Below are positions 46,457 through 55,135 of a stretch of 64,000 nucleotides of DNA, piece by piece. A program made the position numbers and the translations under genes. Each line of letters begins with the position of its first letter. Position 1 is the stretch's first letter. This DNA is from Salisediminibacterium beveridgei (GTDB taxonomy: Bacteria > Bacillota > Bacilli > Bacillales > Salisediminibacteriaceae). The notes beneath the pieces are model-generated. The model was given only the letters and a program-made list of their open reading frames with translations. It made no database searches and had not been told where the DNA came from. Where the stretch lies: NCBI RefSeq assembly GCF_001721685.1, contig NZ_CP012502.1, positions 1,054,001-1,118,000 on the forward strand, given 5' to 3'.

Positions 46457-47176
46457 ATGTCAGATGGGATTTCGGACGTTGAGCTGGTCAGCCTCCGCGG
46501 AACAAAAGGCGGGTTGTCAATCCAGCTCGATGATGGAGCGGATTGGGAAAAAGTCGTCGGACGGCTGCAGGAGATTCTGCAGGATCAACCTGCGAATCAT
46601 TCCCCGCTGAGTGCGTCTCTCGTGTTAGGGAAGCGTTATGTAACAGAGAGAGAACTGAACCGCTTGAAGGCGATGATGGAGAAACAGCACAATATCATCA
46701 TTCGTGATGTGGAAAAAGAAGTAATCACCATTGAAGAAGCCAAATCGATGGTAGAAGAACAGGCCTTTCACCAGGAAGTCCGTATGGTCCGTTCCGGACA
46801 GGTGCTGGATTTCAAAGGAAGCGTGCTCCTTGTCGGCGATGTGAATCCGGGCGGCGTCATACGCGCAAGCGGCAACATTTACATATTGGGACACCTGCGG
46901 GGCATCGCTCATGCAGGGGCGTCGGGTAATCCATCCGCAGTCATCTGTGCCGCGGTCATGGAACCCAGGCAGCTCAGGATTGCCACCTCGATTTACCGCT
47001 CTCCTGAAGCGATGGAGGCCCTGGAGGAACAGGAAAATGACGACCAGCAGCCAGTGAATGATGGTCATCTCGAATGTGCCTACCTCAATGAGAACAATGA
47101 GATGACGGTGGAACGGATTCAGAAGATCCCAAAAGCCATCATCCAAACCGATACAGCGATTCATTTTAACCGATAG
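46457..47176 (+). CDS. minC: Septum site-determining protein MinC
   Basis: MinC inhibits FtsZ assembly away from mid-cell. The 239-residue protein has an N-terminal FtsZ-interacting domain, VSLRGTKGGLSIQLDDGADW onwards, and a C-terminal beta-helix with GQVLDFKGSVLLVGDVNPGG and ASGNIYILGHLRGIAHAGASGN. Of the three consecutive ATGs, 46457 lies best spaced (7 bases) from AAAGGAG. MinD follows after 42 bases. Confidence 0.94.
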   Translation: MSDGISDVELVSLRGTKGGLSIQLDDGADWEKVVGRLQEILQDQPANHSPLSASLVLGKRYVTERELNRLKAMMEKQHNIIIRDVEKEVITIEEAKSMVEEQAFHQEVRMVRSGQVLDFKGSVLLVGDVNPGGVIRASGNIYILGHLRGIAHAGASGNPSAVICAAVMEPRQLRIATSIYRSPEAMEALEEQENDDQQPVNDGHLECAYLNENNEMTVERIQKIPKAIIQTDTAIHFNR

Positions 47177-47218
47177 ACTGAAAAATGAGCAACAGGAATG
47201 ATGAAAGGGGAGACGAAC

Positions 47219-48019
47219 GTGGGAGAAGCCATTGTCATTACATCAGGAAAAGGCGGCGTCGGAAAAACAACAACCACCGCCAATATTGGAACGGCCCTGG
47301 CACTGTCCGGAAAAAGTGTCTGTCTGGTCGATACGGATATCGGACTACGGAACCTGGACGTGGTTATGGGGCTTGAAAACCGGATCATTTATGACCTGAC
47401 GGATGTCATTGAAGGCAGCTGCCGGATTCCGCAAGCTTTGATCAAGGATAAGCGTTTCGAGCACCTGAATCTCCTGCCGGCGGCGCAGACGAAAGACAAG
47501 TCTTCAGTGAATCCGGAAGACCTCGAATGGCTTGTGGGAGAATTGAAAAAAGATCATGATTACGTACTGATTGATTGTCCTGCAGGCATCGAACAGGGAT
47601 TTAAAAATGCGATTGCCGGTGCGGATCATGCGATTGTGGTCACGACGCCTGAAGTGTCTTCGGTACGTGACGCTGACCGGATCATCGGCCTCCTCGAACA
47701 GGAAGACCGCATTCAGAGTAAGCGCATGATCGTCAACCGCATCCGAAGCCGGATGGTGCAATCGGGCGATGCCATGGACGTCGATGAAATCGTGACGATA
47801 CTTGCCATTGATCTTCTGGGCATTGTGCCGGATGACGACAGCGTGATTCTGTCATCGAACAACGGGGAACCCATCGTCATGAACCCGAAAGCCAAGCCGT
47901 CCATTGCGTATCGCAATATTGCCAGAAGACTCAACGGGGAGAGTGTCCCCCTGATGAGTTTTGAAGAAGAACCGGGGATGTTTGACCGGTTTAAGAAACT
48001 GTTTCAGTTTTCCAAGTGA
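47219..48019 (+). CDS. minD: Septum site-determining ATPase MinD
   Basis: MinD is a membrane-bound ParA-type ATPase that recruits MinC. The 266-residue protein has the deviant Walker A GKGGVGKTTTTANIG, switch DTDIGLRNLDVVMGLENR, Walker B DYVLIDCPAGIE and a C-terminal amphipathic membrane helix (GMFDRFKKLFQF). The start is GTG 47219 after AAGGGGAG, giving the family start VGEAIVITSGKGG; a longer in-frame ATG at 47198 is less likely. In B. subtilis spoIVFA-spoIVFB follow; here a terminator and a sugar ABC cassette do. Confidence 0.95.
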   Translation: MGEAIVITSGKGGVGKTTTTANIGTALALSGKSVCLVDTDIGLRNLDVVMGLENRIIYDLTDVIEGSCRIPQALIKDKRFEHLNLLPAAQTKDKSSVNPEDLEWLVGELKKDHDYVLIDCPAGIEQGFKNAIAGADHAIVVTTPEVSSVRDADRIIGLLEQEDRIQSKRMIVNRIRSRMVQSGDAMDVDEIVTILAIDLLGIVPDDDSVILSSNNGEPIVMNPKAKPSIAYRNIARRLNGESVPLMSFEEEPGMFDRFKKLFQFSK

Positions 48020-48038
48020 TCTGAATACGATGAACGAG

Positions 48039-48070
48039 CACCTCTTTCCACCCTGGAGAGAGGTGTTTTT
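48039..48070 (+). terminator. Terminator of the mre-min operon
   Basis: CACCTCTTTCCA (48039-48050) pairs with TGGAGAGAGGTG (48054-48065), with one wobble, followed by TTTTT. Confidence 0.92.
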
Positions 48071-48122
48071 CCGCGTTGTGGCAGGCTTTTTTAAAAAATC
48101 TAAAAATTTATGAGAAAAACAC

Positions 48123-48175
48123 TTGAAATCGATACCATACAGGTTTATAATACGAAGTATGAAAACGATTACAGG
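48123..48175 (+). promoter_or_regulatory. malE promoter with two cre/LacI-type operators
   Basis: TTGAAA (48123-48128) and TATAAT (48146-48151) are 17 bases apart. One operator, TGAAATCGATACCATA (48124-48139), covers the -35, and another, TGAAAACGATTACA (48160-48173), covers the start point. Both agree with the CcpA cre consensus WTGNAANCGNWNNCW, and related LacI-family regulators bind similar sites, so CcpA, the local LacI protein, or both may act here. Confidence 0.75.
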
Positions 48176-48239
48176 TGCTCATCAATGACTTTTTATGTGC
48201 AAAATGATAGAAAGGAGATTGATTTTTTCTAGTACTGAC

Positions 48240-48256
48240 CTGAAATCGTTATCATA
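48240..48256 (+). promoter_or_regulatory. Third cre/LacI-type site in the malE leader
   Basis: TGAAATCGTTATCATA (48241-48256) differs from the -35 operator at two positions. It lies about 85 bases downstream of the start point and could act as a roadblock or looping partner. Confidence 0.6.
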
Positions 48257-48299
48257 CACATCATCCATGATTCTAATTTTTCAAAGGGGGCAACACATT

Positions 48300-49661
48300 A
48301 TGAAAGTTTGGAAAAAAGTAGTGACAGGTTCTGTGGCTTTGACCATGGCAGGAACGCTTGCAGCTTGCGGGAACGATGACAATGCTGACAACAACGCACC
48401 GGCAAATGACGCGGCGGATAACAACGCCAACGAGAACAATGTCAACGACAATGATGAGAACGATGAAGAAGCAGCTGAAGATCAAGAAGAAGTAACGATC
48501 ACGTATGCACGCGGTTATGATGCAACGGGCGCAACAGACGTGCTGATTGAAGAATTCATGGCAGAAAACCCGCATATTACAGTGGAGTTTCGTGAAATGC
48601 CGGCGGATACCGGTCAATCTCATGACCAGTATGTAACGGAATTCAGTGCAGGTGACGACACCATCGACGTATTTGACGCAGACGTGATCTGGCCGGCGGA
48701 ATTTGCACAGGCGCAATACATCCTCGAGCTGGACCGCTTTATCGAGCGGGATGACATTGACATGGATGAGTTCTTCCCGGGAACCGTACAATCCGGTCAA
48801 TACGAAGGACGACAGTGGGCGATGCCGAAGTTTACCGATGCCGGCTTACTCTACTACCGCTCCGATATCGTCGACACACCGCCTGAAACTTGGGACGAGC
48901 TGATTGACATGGCCGGTGAGTACATGGGCGAAGAAGGCACGGAATACGGGTACCTGATGCAGGCCAACCAGTATGAAGGCCTTGTCGTTAACGCGGTCGA
49001 ATTCATTGCCTCTTACGGCGGTGCAGTACTCGACGAAAATGAAAATGTTGTCGTGAATTCACCTGAAACGGTTGCCGCCATCGAAAAAATGGTCGAAATC
49101 GTTGAATCGGATATCACACCAAGCAACATCAACAACTTCATGGAAACAGAAACGCACAATGCGTTCTTGAACGGGGATGCAGTCTTTGCCCGAAACTGGC
49201 CGTACATGCAAGCCATGACCGAAAACGAAGATGAGTCGAACATTGCTGGTAACTCAGCGTTTGCACTGCTTCCTGCAGGTGATGACGGAAGCGCGTCAGG
49301 CCTTGGTGGCTGGATGACGATGATCAACCGTAACTCGAATCATCCTGAAGAAGCCTGGGAACTGATGAAGTTCATGTCCAGCTATGAAGGACAGAAAATT
49401 TCTGCCATCGAAGGCGGAAATGCACCAACGATGCGTTCCCTTTACGATGACGAAGAAGTACAGGATTCAGCACCATTGTTCGCAGACCCTGAATTTGTGG
49501 AAACACTGGAAAATGCCGTACCGCGTCCAGTATCGCCAATCTACCCGCAAATTTCAGACCTGATGCAAATTGAGCTTTCCAGAGCCCTCGCAGGTGACAT
49601 TTCACCTGAAGAAGCTGCAGAAAATATGGAACAAGCTATTACAGACGCACTAGCTGAATAA
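48300..49661 (+). CDS. Sugar ABC transporter substrate-binding lipoprotein (MalE-like)
   Basis: A 453-residue family 1 solute-binding protein. The signal peptide ends in the lipobox LAAC with Cys23, followed by an Asn/Asp/Glu-rich linker of about 40 residues and then the mature domain (VTITYARGYDATGATDVLIEEF). The solute-binding signature region DAGLLYYRSDIVDTPPETWDEL resembles proteins for maltose, trehalose or other alpha-glucosides. AAAGGGGG precedes ATG 48300. A substrate cannot be fixed from sequence alone. It is followed by its presumed regulator and two permease genes. Confidence 0.85.
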   Translation: MKVWKKVVTGSVALTMAGTLAACGNDDNADNNAPANDAADNNANENNVNDNDENDEEAAEDQEEVTITYARGYDATGATDVLIEEFMAENPHITVEFREMPADTGQSHDQYVTEFSAGDDTIDVFDADVIWPAEFAQAQYILELDRFIERDDIDMDEFFPGTVQSGQYEGRQWAMPKFTDAGLLYYRSDIVDTPPETWDELIDMAGEYMGEEGTEYGYLMQANQYEGLVVNAVEFIASYGGAVLDENENVVVNSPETVAAIEKMVEIVESDITPSNINNFMETETHNAFLNGDAVFARNWPYMQAMTENEDESNIAGNSAFALLPAGDDGSASGLGGWMTMINRNSNHPEEAWELMKFMSSYEGQKISAIEGGNAPTMRSLYDDEEVQDSAPLFADPEFVETLENAVPRPVSPIYPQISDLMQIELSRALAGDISPEEAAENMEQAITDALAE

Positions 49662-49671
49662 TTCAACGGTG

Positions 49672-49716
49672 CAGGGGGATGTGGACGCTCTGTTCACATG
49701 CCCCTGTTCTTTCTTG
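49672..49716 (+). terminator. Terminator after the binding-protein gene
   Basis: CAGGGG-G-ATGTG (49672-49683) pairs with CACAT-G-CCCCTG (49695-49706), followed by TTCTTTCTT. It would limit transcript for the regulator and permeases relative to the binding protein. Confidence 0.8.
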
Positions 49717-49725
49717 AATGGACTC

Positions 49726-49734
49726 TGCTATAAT
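49726..49734 (+). promoter_or_regulatory. Extended -10 promoter of the lacI-type gene
   Basis: TG-C-TATAAT is a perfect extended -10, about 64 bases before the start codon, just downstream of the terminator. Confidence 0.6.
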
Positions 49735-49797
49735 GAAAGGGGTTTTCGGAAAAAACGGGAATCACCAAGTATATATTCAGATCGGCAGGCGATGACC

Positions 49798-50787
49798 ATG
49801 GCTACAATCAAAGAAGTTGCAAAACGTACTGGTATGTCTCCCACGACCGTATCCAGAGTCATAAATAATCACCCTTATGTAGATGATAAGAAACGCAAAA
49901 TTGTCCTGGAAGCAATGGATGAGCTGGGTTACGTACCGAACTCATCAGCACGCAGATTGCGGGGACAGAAGACGAATACAATCGCTGTCATTATTTCAAG
50001 AATCGTCAACCCATTCTTCAGTCATCTCGTGGATGCGATGGAAATGATTGCAGGTGAACGCGGCTACCAGCTGATTCTCTGCGATTCCAGGCTTGATAAA
50101 GAACGGGAACTTCGTCACCTTGAACTGTTGAAGGCAAAACAGGTGGACGGTGTCATTCTCGCTTCACTTCAAAATGACTGGGAAACGATTAAACCTTTCA
50201 CCAAATACGGTCCGATTGTCATGTGTAACGAATACGACCGCAGAGCTGAGGTCCCGATGGTCCGATGCAATCAGCTTGAAGGCGGCTATATCGGGACACG
50301 TCACCTGATCGATAAAGGGCACACAAAGATTGCCTATGCAGGCGGCGCAGACCGGATTGAATTAACGAGGGACCGGTGGCACGGGTTCCAAAAAGCAATG
50401 GAGGAAAGTGGCTTAACGATCCCGCAGGAATGGACGTTTCCGAGTTTTTATGGCATTGAAGATGGAAAGAATATTTTCCACCGGATCTATGCGATGCAAG
50501 ATGGCCCCACTGCAATTTTCGCAGGGGGAGACGAAGTGGCAGCAGGTATTATCAAAGAGGCCAAACGGTTTCATTGCCGTGTGCCGGACGATCTGGCAGT
50601 GGTCGGTTATGACGATCAGCCGTTGGCGAGCCTGATTGATCCTGGCATTACGACGATCCATCAGCCGATGCAACTCATGGGAACAAGGGCGATGGAAATC
50701 ATGGTCGACATGATCAAAAACCAGCGCAACGTGACGTTTAGAGAAGATATTCTGCCATTGGAATTAGTGATCCGTCAGTCGACCTGA
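49798..50787 (+). CDS. LacI-family transcriptional regulator
   Basis: The 329-residue protein has the LacI helix-turn-helix at its N-terminus (TIKEVAKRTGMSPTTVSRVINNH), the hinge helix SSARRLRG and a periplasmic-binding-protein-like sensor domain. It lies between the binding-protein and permease genes of a sugar transporter, so it most likely controls them through the TGAAAWCGWTAYCATA sites at 48124, 48241 and 50822. ATG 49798 is best spaced from AGG at 49787; the frame is open upstream but without ribosome binding sites. Confidence 0.9.
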   Translation: MATIKEVAKRTGMSPTTVSRVINNHPYVDDKKRKIVLEAMDELGYVPNSSARRLRGQKTNTIAVIISRIVNPFFSHLVDAMEMIAGERGYQLILCDSRLDKERELRHLELLKAKQVDGVILASLQNDWETIKPFTKYGPIVMCNEYDRRAEVPMVRCNQLEGGYIGTRHLIDKGHTKIAYAGGADRIELTRDRWHGFQKAMEESGLTIPQEWTFPSFYGIEDGKNIFHRIYAMQDGPTAIFAGGDEVAAGIIKEAKRFHCRVPDDLAVVGYDDQPLASLIDPGITTIHQPMQLMGTRAMEIMVDMIKNQRNVTFREDILPLELVIRQST

Positions 50788-50790
50788 CGG
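50772..50790 (+). other. Hairpin at the end of the lacI-type gene
   Basis: CCGTCAG and CTGACGG form a perfect 7-bp stem with loop TCGAC that covers the stop codon. No T-run follows, so read-through to the permease genes is likely. Confidence 0.4.
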
Positions 50791-50821
50791 GTTGATTCTC
50801 AGGGATTTCCACTAGTTCTAC

Positions 50822-50837
50822 TGAAAACGATATCATA
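50822..50837 (+). promoter_or_regulatory. cre/LacI-type operator before the permease genes
   Basis: TGAAAACGATATCATA is a fourth copy of the motif seen at the binding-protein promoter. It is 60 bases before the first permease start and overlaps AT-rich -10-like sequence (TATATT, 50836-50841). Confidence 0.6.
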
Positions 50838-50896
50838 TATTAAAATAATGTTTGAGAGGTCAACAGAAGTATTTTCAGGCCGAAGGAGGAACAACC

Positions 50897-52225
50897 ATGG
50901 GCAAAGATAAAAAGAAAAAATTCCAGCTGAATGAAAAACAACTGGGGTATATGATGGTCCTGCCTGCACTGATCCTGATCGCAGCGGTAACCCTGTGGCC
51001 CGTCGCCCAGTCGTTTTACAACAGTATGTTTGATTATCGTCTGAACGACCCGACCAGGAACCAGACGAATGTGAATTACCAGGTCGATTTAGAGGCCTAT
51101 GTCAATAACTTTTTCTACTTGGAGCGGGATTTAGGGGATGCGGCGGAAAGCGTGACGGAACCTGAGTTTCAGACATCCATTGAAAACTCAATCGAGGAGA
51201 TTCAGTCGGCTCACGCAGATCTCGTCGAACAGTTTCCGGATGCCTATGAAGAAGTGGATGAACTGTTAATGTCCTTTGAACCTGTAAGGGACTCGGATTT
51301 ACGTTATCAGACGCTTGAAAATGATTTTGCAAGGGAATACCGCGATTTGATTGTGGATCTTCAAGATGAGATGGAAGGCTACCGTGATCAGCTCGAAGAC
51401 GATGCGGCTGATGATTACCTGGCTGATGCCTCGTCTTCTCTCAGGCAGATGGAGCGTTCACTCATCGAACCAAACTTTATCGGTCTGTCGAATTACGGGA
51501 AGTACTTAACGGATGGCAGGATGTGGCAATCGTTATGGAATACAACGTTCTTTACCGTCATTTCCGTCTTTTTTGAATTAACCATCGGTCTTGCGGTGGC
51601 GCTGGTCATTAACCGTGCCTTCATCGGGCGGGGGGCAGTCCGTGCAGCCGTCCTGATTCCGTGGGCAATCCCGACAGCGGTCAGCGCGATGATGTGGAGT
51701 TACCTGTATGATGGGCAATTCGGTATCGTTGCCCACTATTTTGCACAGCTCGGACTCATATCGGATTCCTCGGTCCTCTTAAGTACAGGTTCCGGGGCCA
51801 TGTTCTCGATTATCCTGGCTGACGTCTGGAAGACGATGCCGTATATGGCTTTGCTCCTGTTGGCCGGCCTGCAGACGATTTCCGAGTCACTCTATGAAGC
51901 GGCTGAAGTGGACGGTGCCGGGAAATTCCAGCAATTCGTCTACATTACCTTGCCGATGTTGAAATCAGCGATTCTGGTCGCCTTGTTGTTCAGAACACTG
52001 GACGCCTTCCGGGTGTTCGACTTGATTTATGTTCTGACTGGCGGTGGACCTGCCAACAGTACAGAGTCCATCTCGGTTTACGCCTATCAGGTGCTCTTTG
52101 CGCAACAGAACTTCGGTGAAGGTTCCGTCTTGTCCGTGATCGTCTTCGTCTCCATTGCCATCATCAGCATCATCTTTATCAAGCTGATTGGTTCGGAGCT
52201 GTTCGAAGGCAGAGTGAAAAAATAA
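50897..52225 (+). CDS. Sugar ABC transporter permease (MalF-like) with large external insert
   Basis: A 442-residue permease; usual relatives have about 290-300 residues. The first membrane helix (residues 19-40) is followed by an acidic, helical insert of about 145 residues, outside the membrane by topology, before the normal FIGLSNYGKYLTDGRMWQSLWNT segment and five further helices. The coupling EAA loop EAAEVDGAGKFQQFVYITLP is intact. ATG 50897 follows AAGGAGG by 7 bases. No ATPase gene is present, so it probably uses a shared MsmX-type ATPase. Confidence 0.88.
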   Translation: MGKDKKKKFQLNEKQLGYMMVLPALILIAAVTLWPVAQSFYNSMFDYRLNDPTRNQTNVNYQVDLEAYVNNFFYLERDLGDAAESVTEPEFQTSIENSIEEIQSAHADLVEQFPDAYEEVDELLMSFEPVRDSDLRYQTLENDFAREYRDLIVDLQDEMEGYRDQLEDDAADDYLADASSSLRQMERSLIEPNFIGLSNYGKYLTDGRMWQSLWNTTFFTVISVFFELTIGLAVALVINRAFIGRGAVRAAVLIPWAIPTAVSAMMWSYLYDGQFGIVAHYFAQLGLISDSSVLLSTGSGAMFSIILADVWKTMPYMALLLLAGLQTISESLYEAAEVDGAGKFQQFVYITLPMLKSAILVALLFRTLDAFRVFDLIYVLTGGGPANSTESISVYAYQVLFAQQNFGEGSVLSVIVFVSIAIISIIFIKLIGSELFEGRVKK

Positions 52226-52240
52226 AGGAGGTCTACCAAC

Positions 52241-53062
52241 ATGCGAAAAAAAGCAGGTGTCGGCTTTTATGTCTTTCTGAGCTTGTTCATCTTCGTGATC
52301 ATGTTCCCATTTCTATGGGTCTTCCTGACATCGATCAAGCCGACTGGTGAATTATTTGGCGGTTTTAACTGGTTTACAGCCAATCCGACGATTGCATCTT
52401 ATGAAAGTGCCATCACGACACGGCCATTGTTTCTCTATATCTGGAACAGTACGGTTGTATCCACACTGACAACGGTTCTCGCGATCAGCGTAGCCTCTTT
52501 GGCAGCCTATGCGCTGACGCGTCTGCCGATCAAATTTAAAGGAACGATTCTCGGGATTGTGCTCGCTGCGGCGATGTTTCCGCAGATTGCGATTATTTCC
52601 CCGATCTTTAACCTGATTCAGGGACTGGGCCTGCGTAACAGCTACATCGGCCTCGTCATTCCCTATATCACGATCAGCTTGCCGCTCGCGATTTGGATCT
52701 TGTCGACATTCTTCCAAAAGATTCCTTTTGAATTGGAAGAATCGGCAAAGCTCGACGGTGCAACGCCTTTTCAAACGTTCCGTAAGATCATCTTTCCACT
52801 GGCAGCCCCCGGGGTCTTCACCACCGCGATCCTGGTGTTTATCGCAGCCTGGAATGAATTCCTGTTTGCCCTGACGATCAACTCGGCTGACAGCTGGCGC
52901 ACGATCCCGGTTGGTCTCAGTATGTATCAGTCACAGTACACGGTTCCGTGGGGTGACATTACCGCAGCAACGGTTATGGTGACCATTCCGATTGTGATTG
53001 TGGTTCTGATCTTCCAACGACGCATCGTGGCAGGTCTGACCAGTGGTTCAGTAAAAGAATAG
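52241..53062 (+). CDS. Sugar ABC transporter permease (MalG-like)
   Basis: The 273-residue second permease has six membrane helices and the EAA loop EESAKLDGATPFQTFRKIIFP. It starts 15 bases after the MalF-like gene behind AAAGGAGG and ends the cassette. The closest well-known types carry maltose/maltodextrin or other oligosaccharides. The cassette takes the place of spoIVFA-spoIVFB in the B. subtilis order. Confidence 0.9.
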   Translation: MRKKAGVGFYVFLSLFIFVIMFPFLWVFLTSIKPTGELFGGFNWFTANPTIASYESAITTRPLFLYIWNSTVVSTLTTVLAISVASLAAYALTRLPIKFKGTILGIVLAAAMFPQIAIISPIFNLIQGLGLRNSYIGLVIPYITISLPLAIWILSTFFQKIPFELEESAKLDGATPFQTFRKIIFPLAAPGVFTTAILVFIAAWNEFLFALTINSADSWRTIPVGLSMYQSQYTVPWGDITAATVMVTIPIVIVVLIFQRRIVAGLTSGSVKE

Positions 53063-53078
53063 ACCGTATGAATCTGTA

Positions 53079-53106
53079 CCCTCCCGGTTTTCCGGGAGGG
53101 TTTCTT
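53079..53106 (+). terminator. Terminator of the sugar uptake operon
   Basis: CCCTCCCGG (53079-53087) and CCGGGAGGG (53092-53100) form a perfect stem with loop TTTT, followed by TTTCTT. A TATAAT at 53111-53116 just after it may be the -10 for the next gene. Confidence 0.93.
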
Positions 53107-53151
53107 CAGTTATAATCAGAAGAGATGTGACAGGAGAGGATGAATGAAGCC

Positions 53152-54651
53152 ATGAGCAGAACCATTGCCCTGCATCGCGGACTGTTTGATCTTAGGGGTG
53201 CAGTACTTGAAAATGAACGGATTGTGGAATGGCTGATGGATCAGACTCAGAGTGAGACGGAGCCAGGGATGCTCGTGATCGGTCAGGTCGAGGCTATTCA
53301 TGATGGTATGGAAGCGGCTTTTGTGGATATCGGATCCGGAAAACGCGCTTATTTGAATAAGACGGAATTAAAGAGCTGGCACCACCGTGAGGAGGGGCAG
53401 GAACCTGCCATCTCATCGCTGGTGACAAAAGGCGCTTACCTGCTCCTTGAGATCACCCGCGCAGGAACGGATACGAAAGGACCGAAAGTGACCGAGATGA
53501 TTTCATTTCCAGGGAAATATTCGGTCTATCTGCCCTTCAGTTCCTACATTGCCGTCTCAAAGAAAATGTCATCGAACCGCACACGGGAGACCTGGCGGGA
53601 GTGGGGGAAAAAGGCGGTGTCGGAACCGGAAGGGATGATTATCCGCACCCATGCGGAAGGCGAAGCAAAAGAGACGATTGCCGAGGAAATCAAGCTGTTA
53701 CAAGAAAAGTACCAAGAGGTGGAAACAGCCTTTCATCAGGGCGGTGGTAAAGCAGGCACTGTCTTGTTTGATCCGTCCAGGCTCCTGGCCAGAGTGGCGA
53801 GGGACTACCTCACAGCGGAAGATACACAGGTCCTCACCGATCATCATGACGATTACCGGTGGCTGAAAAGAGAGCGTCAAGTGATTCAGGAAGGGGCTGC
53901 CGTCAACTTTTCCAAACGAAGTCTGTCTGAAGTATTCGGCTTTGATCAGGCGATGCATCAGACCCTTCGCCCGTATGTATGGCTCCCGAATGGCGGATCG
54001 ATTCTCATCGAGGCGACCGAAGCCATGACCGTGGTGGATGTGAACAGCGGCCGGTACACAGGGAAAGAGAACTTGCGGCAGACCGCTTACATCACGAACC
54101 TGGCAGCGGCGAAAGTCATAGCAAGAGAACTTCGGCTGAGGGACGTAAGCGGCATTGTTTTGATTGATTTCATTGATATGGAGGAAGACCAGCACCGCGA
54201 AGACGTTGTAAAGACGTTGAAAGAAGCCTGTAAAAAGGATCGGACGATGGTTCAGGTGGCCGGATTCACGTCCCTTGGCCTGGTGGAAATGACCCGTAAA
54301 AAGACCCGCGCATCGCTGCAGGAACGATTGCTGGATACGTGCGGCATCTGCCAAGGCAAAGGAGATGTGCCCGGCGAAGCAGAAAGGCTTTATCAATGCG
54401 GTGAGGCACTGATGAAAGCCGGTCTTGACGGTACCGAAGCGATCTGGCTGGAGGTGAACCCCTCGTTGCTCGAAGAAATCAATCATCGATTCGGTGACGT
54501 TCATGAAGCAGTGACGGGTGGATTAACCGCGGCCGTCTACGTGACGTCGGATGCCGGGGAACCTGCTTTTTCCATTCGCATGACCGCGGAAAATGAGGAC
54601 GCGGTCAAAGAACGGATCGAACGGCAGGAAAAGCCGTGGATCAGACTGTAA
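53152..54651 (+). CDS. rng: Ribonuclease G (CafA/RNase E-G family)
   Basis: An endoribonuclease of about 499 residues for rRNA and mRNA processing. An S1 RNA-binding domain occupies about residues 35-125 (GQVEAIHDGMEAAFVDIGSGKRAYL). The catalytic domain has VDVNSGRYTGKENL and IDFIDMEED, with the metal-binding aspartates, and the zinc-link CGICQGKG. Both ATG 53140 and ATG 53152 are in frame and neither is ideally spaced from GGAGAGG; the shorter product fits the family start. In other Bacillaceae rng precedes rplU, as here. Confidence 0.92.
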   Translation: MSRTIALHRGLFDLRGAVLENERIVEWLMDQTQSETEPGMLVIGQVEAIHDGMEAAFVDIGSGKRAYLNKTELKSWHHREEGQEPAISSLVTKGAYLLLEITRAGTDTKGPKVTEMISFPGKYSVYLPFSSYIAVSKKMSSNRTRETWREWGKKAVSEPEGMIIRTHAEGEAKETIAEEIKLLQEKYQEVETAFHQGGGKAGTVLFDPSRLLARVARDYLTAEDTQVLTDHHDDYRWLKRERQVIQEGAAVNFSKRSLSEVFGFDQAMHQTLRPYVWLPNGGSILIEATEAMTVVDVNSGRYTGKENLRQTAYITNLAAAKVIARELRLRDVSGIVLIDFIDMEEDQHREDVVKTLKEACKKDRTMVQVAGFTSLGLVEMTRKKTRASLQERLLDTCGICQGKGDVPGEAERLYQCGEALMKAGLDGTEAIWLEVNPSLLEEINHRFGDVHEAVTGGLTAAVYVTSDAGEPAFSIRMTAENEDAVKERIERQEKPWIRL

Positions 54652-54658
54652 AACGCAA

Positions 54659-54688
54659 TTGACACGGCGGAATCCTTCGTGGTATGCT
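54659..54688 (+). promoter_or_regulatory. Promoter of the rplU operon
   Basis: TTGACA (54659-54664) and TATGCT (54683-54688) are 18 bases apart, immediately after the rng stop. The transcript would start just before the L21 leader. Confidence 0.7.
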
Positions 54689-54699
54689 ATCCTTTGTTA

Positions 54700-54790
54700 G
54701 TTGTTTGGATGCACCCAAAGAACTGCAACCGCACAGATCAGGTCAAGCAATTGGTAAGCACAGGGAGTGCACCTGTTATGGCGAGTCTGA
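54700..54790 (+). ncRNA. L21 leader RNA
   Basis: A structured 5' leader of about 90 bases before rplU. It contains a GGTAAGCAC/GTGCACC stem and further conserved-looking single-strand blocks, in the place where Firmicutes carry the L21 leader motif, which is thought to mediate autogenous control by L21 or a partner. The boundaries are estimated. Confidence 0.55.
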
Positions 54791-54811
54791 GTATTAGAAG
54801 GAGGTGCGCAT

Positions 54812-55120
54812 ATGTACGCAATTATTGAAACTGGTGGTAAGCAAGTGAAAGTAACGGAAGGCCAGGAAGTTTACATCGAAAAAGTGGACGGAACCGTTGG
54901 TGACACTGTCACATTCGACCGTGTAATCTTTGTCGGTGGCGACGCGGCCAAAGTGGGATCCCCACTCGTGGATGGAGCAACAGTTACAGCCAAAGTTGAA
55001 AAGCAGGGACGCGCGAAGAAGCTGACTGTATTCAAGTATAAGGCGAAAAAGAACTACCGTCGTAAGCAGGGTCACCGTCAGCCTTACACAAAAGTAACGA
55101 TTGATAAGATCAACGCGTAA
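54812..55120 (+). CDS. rplU: 50S ribosomal protein L21
   Basis: The 102-residue protein is a typical L21: [18 protein letters not shown] at the start, [15 protein letters not shown], and the C-terminal [17 protein letters not shown] that binds 23S rRNA. A strong AGAAGGAGGTG precedes it. It is followed by the L27-processing protease and rpmA in the standard order. Confidence 0.97.
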   Translation: MYAIIETGGKQVKVTEGQEVYIEKVDGTVGDTVTFDRVIFVGGDAAKVGSPLVDGATVTAKVEKQGRAKKLTVFKYKAKKNYRRKQGHRQPYTKVTIDKINA

Positions 55121-55135
55121 AGGGAACCAGAGGCG

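Noticed and set aside
53698..54504. Long minus-strand open frame opposite rng
   Set aside because: Lies wholly inside a conserved gene and has no start signals or domain features.
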